This document shows, piece by piece, positions 1 through 8,800 of a stretch of 64,000 nt of DNA (within the stretch, counting starts at the first letter, position 1; each line of letters opens with the position of its first letter). A model generated the notes under the pieces. The model was given only the letters and a program-made list of their open reading frames with translations, was not told the DNA's origin and did not search any database. The translations under genes and the position numbers were made by a program. Origin of the DNA: Streptomyces sp. CHD11 (GTDB lineage Bacteria; Actinomycetota; Actinomycetes; Streptomycetales; Streptomycetaceae); NCBI RefSeq assembly GCF_018638295.1, contig NZ_JABTTS010000026.1, forward strand, positions 29,263 to 93,262, given 5' to 3'.

Positions 1-974
1 AGCTGCTCGGCAAGGGCCGGATCAGCCAGGACAAGGCCAACCGTTTCAAGGCGCTGGTCTCGGGTGTGCTGGACAAGGCCGAGGGCTTCGCGGACGCCGA
101 CTTCGTCATCGAAGCGGTCTTCGAGGAGATGGGCGTCAAGCAGCAGGTGTTCGCCGAGATCGAGGCGGTCGCCCCGGCGCACGCGATCCTCGCCACCAAC
201 ACCTCCTCGCTGTCGGTCTCCGAGATGGCGTCGAAGCTGAAGAACCCCGAGCGGGTCGTGGGCTTCCACTTCTTCAACCCGGTCGCCGTCCTCCCGCTCC
301 TCGAGATCGTCCGCGGTGAGCGGACCGACGACGCCTCGCTGGCGACGGCGTTCGGTGTCGCCAAGAAGCTGAAGAAGACAGCGGTGCTCGTCAAGGACGC
401 CCCGGCGTTCGTGGTGAACCGCATCCTGACCCGCTTCATGGGCGAGATCCAGAACGTCATCGACGAGGGCACCCCGGTCGAGGTCGCCGAGAGGGCCGTC
501 GAGCCGCTCGGTCTGCCGATGTCGCCGCTGGTGCTGCTCGAACTGGTCGGTCCGGCGATCGGTCTGCACGTCTCCGAGACGCTCAACAAGGCGTTCCCGG
601 ACCGCTTCACGGTCTCCCCGAACCTCAAGAAGGTCGTCGGGGCGGGCAAGCGCGGCTTCTACGTCTACTCCGCCGAGACCGCCAAGCCCGAGCTGGACCC
701 CGAGGTCGCCGCGCTGCTCGAGCAGGGCGACACCGTCCTCACCGAGGAGCAGGTGCGGGCGCGGGTGCTGGACGCGGTGGCGCAGGAGATCGGGCTCATG
801 CTCGACGAGGGCGTCGTCGCCGAGGCGCAGGACATCGACCTGTGCCTGATCACCGGCGCCGGCTGGCCCTTCCACCTGGGCGGCATCACGCCGTACCTGG
901 ACCGTGAGGGCGTCTCCGAGCGGGTCAACGGCAAGCGGTTCCTGGAGCCGGGCGTGGCGTCGGTTCCGGCGTAA
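1..974 (+). CDS. 3-hydroxyacyl-CoA dehydrogenase, fatty oxidation complex alpha subunit (C-terminal part)
   Basis: The reading frame is open from the left edge, so the gene is cut and its N-terminal crotonase half lies outside the window. What is visible is the end of the NAD-binding 3-hydroxyacyl-CoA dehydrogenase domain: the segment ATNTSSLSVSEMA and then GFHFFNPVAVLPLLEIV carry the catalytic-region His and substrate-side Asn typical of the family. After this come the two helical C-terminal domains (APAFVVNRIL, then LITGAGWPFHLGGI). The protein oxidises 3-hydroxyacyl-CoA to 3-ketoacyl-CoA in beta-oxidation. GTG at 66 is internal, not a start. A strong hairpin follows the stop. The family call is secure; subunit naming is inferred. 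Confidence 0.92.
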   Translation, partial: LLGKGRISQDKANRFKALVSGVLDKAEGFADADFVIEAVFEEMGVKQQVFAEIEAVAPAHAILATNTSSLSVSEMASKLKNPERVVGFHFFNPVAVLPLLEIVRGERTDDASLATAFGVAKKLKKTAVLVKDAPAFVVNRILTRFMGEIQNVIDEGTPVEVAERAVEPLGLPMSPLVLLELVGPAIGLHVSETLNKAFPDRFTVSPNLKKVVGAGKRGFYVYSAETAKPELDPEVAALLEQGDTVLTEEQVRARVLDAVAQEIGLMLDEGVVAEAQDIDLCLITGAGWPFHLGGITPYLDREGVSERVNGKRFLEPGVASVPA

Positions 975-991
975 CGGCCGTACCGCACACA

Positions 992-1030
992 GGAGAAGGG
1001 CCTTCGCCGTCAGGGCGGAGGCCCTTCTCC
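992..1030 (+). terminator. Stem-loop terminator after the hydroxyacyl-CoA dehydrogenase gene
   Basis: An inverted repeat of about 17 bp (left arm 992-1008, right arm 1013-1030, one G-T-type mismatch) with a four-base loop starts 17 bp after the stop codon. There is no T-run, as is usual for Streptomyces terminators. Confidence 0.8.
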
Positions 1031-1087
1031 GTCGTCCGGCGCCGTCCTGTTCCGCCGCGGCGAGAACGAGGCCGTGCCCTCACACCC

Positions 1088-2104
1088 TCACACCTCGCGC
1101 CAGGCCTGGAGGGCCAGTCCCGGTTCGTCCTTGCGGCGGGTGAGCATAAGGGTGCCGGTGGACGGGTCGAGGGTGGCCGCGACGAGTTCGCCGTGCTCGT
1201 CGAGTGCGACGGACACCGTGGCGTCCGCTGGAAGTTGGGGGCCGGACTCGGTCCACCAGGCCCCGGCCCGCTCCTGTTCGGTGGGGTAGGCGGCGAACGC
1301 GATCCGGCCGCTCGCGGCGCGCTGGGCGAGCACGGTGCAGTCGTTGCCCTCTATCACGCAGCGCACGGCGGACACCGGGCCGGGACCGGCCGCGGTGAGG
1401 AACGGCACGGGTGCCCCTCCGGGACGCCAGGCGCACACCTCGCCCCGCCGGTCGGTGAAGTAGAGGGTGGTGTGCTCGGCGGAGGTGGCCAGGGCGCGCA
1501 GGGTGCCCGGTTCCGCGGACACGTCGAGGCTCTCCGCCCGTACGGGCCGCCTGTTGGGGTCCTCCTGACGCCAGTGCAGGATCCGGTCCGGAGCCGCGGC
1601 GAACAGCCCGGTCCTTCCCAGCTCGCTCGTCACGGCTGTCAGCTGCTCATGGACGCGCTGTCCGCCGAGGTCCACCCACGGGTACCAGCCGCCCTTCTCC
1701 CTCTGCACGAGCACGCTCACGCCTCCGCCCCCGTTGCGGACGAAGACGAACGCGCGGCCCCGCGCGTCGACGGCCACGGCCGGGGTTCCGGTGCGGTCGC
1801 CCGTCCGGTTGGGGTGACCGATCGGGCTCCAGTCCAGCGGGGCGAGCCGGGGACGGAAGTGGGTGGAGTGCACCAGGACGGACCCGCCGTCCGCCGTGGG
1901 CCGCCACGCGGCCAGATGGGCATAGCCGTCGGCGCCCTGGCCGACGGCCGGCCCCGGGCGCACCCTCTGTTCCCCGCCGATCCCGCGGGGCGCCTCCCAG
2001 GGGCCGCCGGGGGCGAGTTCCGCGCGGCACAGGACAGCGTCGTCCGACGGCAGGTAGACGGTGAGGCGGCCATCGCAGCCGCGGAGAAGCCAGTCGCCGT
2101 TCAC
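1088..2104 (-). CDS. Predicted beta-propeller protein of unknown function
   Basis: A 338-residue protein starting at GTG 2104. No signal peptide or membrane segment is seen. The chain is a series of short beta-rich units with repeated Trp/Asp-Gly turns (for example DWSPIGHPN, AVDARGRAFVFVRNG, WYPWVDLGG, LDEHGELVAATLD), spaced as in PLL-like or tectonin-like propellers. These often bind sugars or act as scaffolds, but no binding residues can be assigned here. It diverges from the NYN-type gene at 2172 across only 67 bp, so the two probably share a promoter region. The fold is an inference from the repeat pattern and the function is unknown. Confidence 0.75.
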   Translation of the reverse strand: MNGDWLLRGCDGRLTVYLPSDDAVLCRAELAPGGPWEAPRGIGGEQRVRPGPAVGQGADGYAHLAAWRPTADGGSVLVHSTHFRPRLAPLDWSPIGHPNRTGDRTGTPAVAVDARGRAFVFVRNGGGGVSVLVQREKGGWYPWVDLGGQRVHEQLTAVTSELGRTGLFAAAPDRILHWRQEDPNRRPVRAESLDVSAEPGTLRALATSAEHTTLYFTDRRGEVCAWRPGGAPVPFLTAAGPGPVSAVRCVIEGNDCTVLAQRAASGRIAFAAYPTEQERAGAWWTESGPQLPADATVSVALDEHGELVAATLDPSTGTLMLTRRKDEPGLALQAWREV

Positions 2105-2171
2105 CAGTTCACCCTATGCACAGCGGTTCCGCGCGCGCGGGCGGGTCCGGCCCTCGTGGGACGCTGGCCCC

Positions 2172-2543
2172 ATGAACGACACCGCCGCCCTGCTCGTGAT
2201 CGTCGACGCCGCGAATGTCGTCGGGTCGGTGCCCGACGGGTGGTGGCGGGACCGCCGGGGCGCCGCGGAACGGCTGCGCGACCGGCTGGCCGCGGACGGC
2301 CTGCCCGGCCGTACCGGCCCGGTGGAGATCGTCCTGGTGGTCGAGGGCGCGGCCCGCGGGGTGGAGTCGGTGCCGGGCGTCCGCGTGGAGTCCGCTCCGG
2401 GCAGCGGGGACGACCACATGGTCGCGCTGGTGGCCGGTGCGGACGACCGTCCGGTCCTGGTCGTCACGGCCGACCGCGAGCTGCGCCGCAGGGTGGCCGC
2501 CCTGGGCGCGGAATGCACCGGTCCCCGCTCCGTACCCCGCTGA
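2172..2543 (+). CDS. NYN/PIN-like small protein
   Basis: A 123-residue protein. ATG 2172 is chosen because the residues before it are not protein-like. The N-terminus LLVIVDAANVVGSVPDGWW has the first acidic residue and following Asn of NYN/PIN-type nucleases. GSGDDHMVAL gives the central acidic pair and VLVVTADRELRRRV the last acidic strand, ending with the usual G-A pair before the C-terminus. Such proteins are Mg-dependent RNases or relatives of YacP. The acidic residues are kept, so it may be active, but no substrate can be named. The stop is followed by the long gap before the PKS gene on the other strand. Confidence 0.8.
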   Translation: MNDTAALLVIVDAANVVGSVPDGWWRDRRGAAERLRDRLAADGLPGRTGPVEIVLVVEGAARGVESVPGVRVESAPGSGDDHMVALVAGADDRPVLVVTADRELRRRVAALGAECTGPRSVPR

Positions 2544-2899
2544 CCCGGGCGCCCCTTCGTACGGCGGACCGCGGGCCGCCCGTCCGGGCGCCTGCCCGCC
2601 GGGCCCCGGCACGCCCCGGGAGAGCGGACAGGAACGCCCGCGCACCGCCCTCCGCGGGCGGCCGGACCGGGCACAAGAGCAGCCCGACCGTGCTCCGCGC
2701 CCCTCGGGACCGGAACCGGCCGACGGCGAGGCGACCGCAGGCCGGCTCCGTCCGGCAACCGAGGCACCGGGCCGCCGCCCGCGTCCCCGGTGGCCGTGAG
2801 CGGTACGCCGTACGACCGGCCGCCGACCGTACCGCGGGGCGGGCGGGCCGGATCCCGTCGGGAGCCGGTGCCCCGTGCCGGGGGCCGCCGCCCGGGTGT
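2544..2899. other. 356-bp gap between convergent genes
   Basis: No protein-like frame was found between the NYN gene and the end of the PKS gene. The only structure seen is GC-rich short hairpins, for example CCGCCC/GGGCGG arms at 2645-2661, which could help end transcription from either side. Confidence 0.5.
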
Positions 2900-5800
2900 T
2901 CAGTCCCGCTTTCCGGTGGGCGGGGCCAGGCGCTGGTGGATCAGGTGGGCGAAGTGGGTCAGGGTGCGGCCGGTGGCCAGGTCGGCCGGGCCGAGGCGGA
3001 TGTCGAACAGGTCCCTCGTCCGCATCAGGAACTGCATCCCCAGCAGTGAGTCCAGCCCGAAGTCGGTGACGTTGACCGCGGGGTCGAGGTCGGCCGGAGC
3101 GGTCTGCAGGACGCCGGCGAGGAGCTGGGTGATCGTCTCGGTGATCACGCGCACCGCCTCGTCCGCCGGGAGGTCCGCCAGCGTGCCCAGGAGCTCGTTG
3201 CGGTCGTCCGGGGAGGGCCCGGAGGACGCCGGGGCCAGCGGGGCGAACCGCGGGGTGGCGAGGGCCGGCAGCAGATGGCGGGCGGTACCCCAGCGGTAGC
3301 GGCCCGCCCCGGCGACGTCGGTGCCGCCGGCCGTGAGGTGGTCGGCGGTGGTCAGCACCTCGGCGGGAGTGAGCAGTTCGAGGCCGCGTCCGGCCATGGC
3401 GGGGCCGATGCCGCTGCGGGCGACATAGCCGGTTCCGCCGATGGGTCCCCAGGCCAGTGCCGTGCCCCTGCGGCCGGTGTCGCGGCGGGCCCGGGTGAGG
3501 GCTTCCAGGAAGGCGTTGGCCGCCGCGTAGGCGGCCTGGCCCGGGTTGCCGACACCGGCGGAGACGGACGAGTAGGTGAGGAACAGGTCCAGGTCCCGGT
3601 CGGCGGTGAGCCGGTCCAGCAGGGCCGCGCCCGCCGCCTTGGGCGCCAGGACGGCGGCGAAACGGTCGTCGGTGAGGTCGGCCAGTACCGCGTCGTCCAT
3701 GTGCATCGCCGCGTGCACCACCCCGCGCAGGGGATGCCCGGTGGCGTCCACGGCCTCGATGACCCGGCGCAGCGCGGCTTCGTCGGTGACGTCGGCGGCG
3801 TGGGCGGTGGCGCGTACGCCGCGGTCGGTCAGTTCCCGCAGCAGGGCGGGCGCCTCGGGGGCGTCTGGTCCGCCGCGGGAGAGCAGGGCCAGGTGCCGGG
3901 CGCCGCGGTCGGCCAGGAGACGGGCGGTGGCGGCGCCGAGACCGCTCAGCCCGCCGGTGATCAGGTAGGTGCCCCCGCCGTCGAGGCGGAGAGTGCCGGG
4001 CGCGGGCTCCACGGGGACGGGTTCGTCCAGGGGGTCGAAGGTGACGACGACCTTGCCGGTGTGCCGGGAGTGCTGCAGGAGGTGGAAGGCCTCGTCGACC
4101 CGCGCGGCGGGACGGACCGTGTGGGGCAGTGGCCGGTACGTGCCGGAGACGACCTCCGTCTCGAAGTCCGTCAGCAGCCGGGACCCCAGTTCCGGGGAGC
4201 CGATGACGGCGTCGAGGTTGAAGCCGATGAAGGTGAGGCTGCGGTCGAACGGGCGGAGCGTGACCGGGTTGTTGAGGAAGATGTCCCGTTTGCCGAGCTC
4301 GATGAAGCGACCGTTCGGCCGCAGCAGGTCGAGCCCCTGCGCGATGGCCTCGCCGCTGAGGGAGTTCACCAGGACGTCCACGCCCCGGCCGCCGGTCAGC
4401 TCCCGTACCCGGGGGACGAAGTCGAGGCCGCGCGAGTCGAGTACGTGCTCGGCGCCGAGGGTGCGCAGCAGGTCCCGTTTGGTCTCCGTGCCGGCGGTGG
4501 CGATGACGCGGGCGCCCTGACGGCGGGCGCACTGCAGGACGGCCAGGCCCACCGCCCCGGCTCCGCCGTGCACCAGCACCGTCTCCCCGGGGGCGAGGCG
4601 GGCCTGGTCGACCAGGGTCCGGTGGACGGTGAGGAAGGCCACGGGGAAGGTCGCCGCTTCCGCGAAACCCATCCCGTCGGGGATGCGGACGACGGCGTCG
4701 GCGGCGGTCCTCGCGTGGGAGGCGAGGGCGGCGGGCACCAGGCCGCACACCCGGTCGCCGGGCTTCAGACCCCGTACGTCCGGTCCCACGGCACGCACGA
4801 TGCCGGCGCCGTCGGTGCCCAGTCCGCGGCCGAGCGGGCTGTTCTCCACCGCTTCGGGCGGGAGCAGGCCGTTGGCCCGCATGGGGTCACGGTAGTTCAG
4901 GGCCACGGCCCGCATCTCCAGGGCCACCTCGCCCGGTCCGGGTTCGCCCGGATCCGTCTGCCGCCAGATCAGCCGCCGCCGCAGGCCGGGATCGCGGGCT
5001 TCGAGGATGTACGGCGTGCCGGCGGGGACGGCGGGTGGTTCGTCCGCCGGGTGCTGGACGTGCCGGGGGACGAACCGGCCCCGGGCGGTGAGGACGACCT
5101 CGTCCTCCTGGGCGGCCGGGTCGTCGCCGGGGGCGAGGAGTTCTCCGGCCAGGCGGCGGGCGTCGATGCCGGTGTCGCCGGTGCGGTGGCAGGACAGGCG
5201 GTGCAGGCGCAGGTCGGGGCGCTCGTTGGCGAGGGTGCGGCAGGCCGCCCAGACGGCCGCGTCGACCGGGTGGGACGGCTGTTCAGGGGCGGGGAAGAGG
5301 CCGGTCGGACGGGTGATGAGCCATACCCGGGGGCTCGTACCGCCCTTCAGGCCGTCGCAGGCGGCGGCGAGGGAGCGCAGGAGGGCCGCCCGGCGGGTGG
5401 TCCGGGTGACGATGTCGTGCGGGCCGGGTTCGGCGAGCAGCAGGACGACGTGCGGGTCGGAGTCCGTGGGCAGCGTCCCGCGCCAGGCGGTGGCCCCGTC
5501 GGGCGCGGTGAGGACGGTCGCCCCGCCGAGGTGGGCGGCCAGGGCCCGCGCGGTCTCCGTCTCGGTCCCGTCCTCGACGGCGATCACCCAGGCGGCTCCG
5601 GGAAGCGCGCGCGGGAGCGCGGCGTCCGGGGTCTGGTCGTGGTCGGCCGCGGCGAGGAGGACGGAGCGGTCCCCGGGTCCGGTCTGCACCACACCGGAGA
5701 AGCCGCACTGCCGCAGCAGGGGCGCCCACCGGTCGCGGGGGAGGATGCGGGACGCCGGGCGCAGGGTGTGGTCGCCGCGCTCCCAGAAGTCGTTGAGTGT

Positions 5801-8800
5801 GCCGGACAGGAGGGCCTGGAGCCCGGCGTGGTGCGGTTCGGCCGCCAGCAGGTGGCCGCCGGGAGCCAGCACGGTGTGCAGCCGGCGCAGGGTGGCGGCC
5901 AGGTCGGTGGTGGCGTGCAGGGCGTCGCCCGCGAGGACGAGGTCGAAACCGCCCGGGGGCAGGCCCTGGCCGGCCAGGTCGGTGTCCGGGTCCAGGGTGC
6001 GATGGTCGACGAAGTCGTATGCGGCGAAACGGTGTTCGGCGCGGGTGAGCACGCTGCCGGTGGCGGCCGTGCAGGTGTAGCGGGTCCGGTCGGGCGGCAG
6101 CACGGGCAGGGCGGCGGCCGTCAGGGCGGTGGTGGTCGCGCGGAACTCCAGGACGCGCAGCGGGCGGTCGGCGGGCCAGCGGGCGACGATGTCTCCCAGC
6201 AGTGCCTGCACGGCGCGGTGGGTGAAGCGGTGGGCCGGGCCCGTCTCGTGGAGTTGCTCGTGGCTGGTGTCCCCGGCCGGCAGGAGCTCGCGCGCGTCGG
6301 CGCGTCCCCGCACCACGTCGGGCAGCCGGCGCAGCTGCCGGTTGAGGAGCAGTGTCTCGGCGCCGTATGCGGGGTGGTCCTCGATCAGGGCGCGCAGGCG
6401 TGCCTCGGCGTGGATCTCCGCGCCGGTCAACCGCCAGGTCTCCCCCTCCGGCCGGGCGAGGCCGTGCTCGGCCAGCAGGGGCAGCATCAGCCGGACGAGC
6501 CGCCGGTGCCGGGGCTGCAGTCCGCCGGCCACCAGCTCGGCCATGGTGAAGGGGACGGCGGGGTCGGTGAGGAGACCGCGCAGCGTCCCGGCCCAGCAGT
6601 GGGCGCCGGCCTGTTCGGCGGCGGCGGTGAACCGGTGGTGACCGCTGTCGTCCAGGGCTGCGCGGGCGGCGGCGACGCGCGGCTCGACGGCGCGCGCCAC
6701 CTCGGCGGGCGCGGGGAGCGGAGAGGTCGGGGCGGGGGCCCACGGGTGGGGGGCGGCCCGGAGCACGGTGCGCTGGACGGTCAGCGGGGTGCGTTCGGTC
6801 AGGTGACCGCGGCGGGTGCGGCAGCCGTCGATCTCGGCGGTGACCGTGCCGTCCGGGTCGGCGTAGGTGATGTCCCAGCACATCTCGTTGGCGCTGCGGC
6901 TGCGGCGGCGCAGGTGTACGACGCCGGTGGGCGCGGGGGTGCGCCACACCCGTACGGCCGCGAAGACGGTGGGCAGGAAGGCGGCGTTCTCCGCTTCCGC
7001 CCCCGCGAGGGCCACGGTGGCCTGCAGCGGCGCGTCGATCAGGACCGGGTGGGCGGTGTAGGCGTCGGCGGTGTGCTCCAGCCGGTAGCCGACGAGGAGC
7101 TCGCCCTCACCGGCGTCGATGCGGTCGATGAGCTGGAAGTCGGGCCCGCAGTTCAGGCCGATGGCGTGGCAGGCGCGGTAGAAGTCCGGGCCGTCGATAC
7201 GGCGGTCGCAGCGGGCCCGGACCGCGTCGACGTCGAGCGGGGCCGGCGCCGTACCGAGCAGGGTGCGTACCTGGGCGCGTACGACGGGCAGGCACTCCCC
7301 GCGGTGTTCCTCGCGGACGCTGATGGTCACGGCGCCGTCCTCGGGGGTGACCGCGGTCTGCAGGGCGACGGGCGTGGGGTCCGGCCACGGCACGGCCAGC
7401 GGACGGCCGATCTCCAGGTGCCGCACCTCGACCGGGCGGTCCAGGGCCCGGCGGCCGGCGCTCAGGGCCATCTCCACATAGGCGGCGGCCGGCATGAGGA
7501 CGTCGTCCCCGATTCTGTGGTCGCCCAGCCAGGGCACCAGTTGCGGTTCGACGGTGCCGTGCCATACGGGGTGCGGGGCGGGCATCCGTTCGCCCACCAG
7601 CGGATGGTCCAGCAGGCCGCTGCCGCTGGTGCCCGCGACCCGGTCCTGCGCCGTGCCGTACCAGTGCCGTTCGTGCTGCCACGCGTAGGCGGGCAGGTCG
7701 GCCACCCGGCCGGGGCGGGGGAAGTGGTGCCGCCAGTCGGTGGCGGTGTCGGCGGCGAGGACGGCGGCGACCGCCGCCGCGGTCTCGCGGGGGCCGTCCC
7801 CGTCGCGGTGCAGGGTGGCGACGCAGGTGGCACCGGTGCGGCGCAGGTAGGGGCGCAGGACCGGGTGCGGGCCGATCTCGACCAGGACGCCGGCGTGCCC
7901 GGTGGTGAGGAGCGCGGCGGCCTCGGCGAAACGGACGGGCTCGCGGACGTTGCGCCACCAGTACGCGGCGTCGAGTTCGGGCCCGGCCAGCTCGGTGCCG
8001 GTGACGGAGGAGAGGAACGGGACGGCGGCCGGGGCGGGTTCGAGTCCGTCGAGTGCTTCGAGCAGCGGCTCCCTGATGGGGTCCATGGCCCGGCTGTGGA
8101 AGGCGTAGTCGAGGTCCAGTTCGCGGAAGAAGACGCCGCGGCCGGTCAGTTCGGCACCCCAGGCCGCGAGCGCGTCGGCGTCGCCGGCGACGGTGACGTC
8201 GCTCTCGCTGTTGATGCCCGCGATCTCGAGGGCGCCGTCGTGGCGGAGCAGTTCCTCGCGTGCCTGTGCCTCGGGCAGACCGACGGCGGCCATCCGGCCC
8301 CGGCCCGCCGTGGCGCCCTGGGTGCGGCTGCGCTCGGCGATCACCCGCGCCGCCTGTTCCAGCGTCAGGACGCCGGCGGTGTGGGCGGCGGCGACCTCTC
8401 CGACGCTGTGCCCGGTCACCGCCCGCGGGCGCACGCCGTGGGAGGCGAGCAGCGCGGTCAGGCCCACCTGCACGGCGAAGAGGGCGGGCTGGGCGATCTC
8501 GGTGCGCTGCCACTTCCGTGGGGACGGATGGGCCAGTTCCTTGGTGACCGACCAGCCCAGGTGGGGGGCCAGGGCCGCGTCGGCCTGCTCGACGGCCCGG
8601 CGGAAGGCCGGTTCGCTCTCCAGCAGGTCGGCGGCCATGCCCGGCCACTGGGAGGCGTTGCCGGAGAAGACGAACGCGGTCCCGGCCCGTTCACCGGTGC
8701 GCACCGTGGCTCCGCGGGCGGGTTCCGCGGCCGTCAGCAGGTCCAGCTGACGGGCGGCGTCCTGCGGGTCGGCGGCCAGTACGGCGGCCCGGTGCGGGTG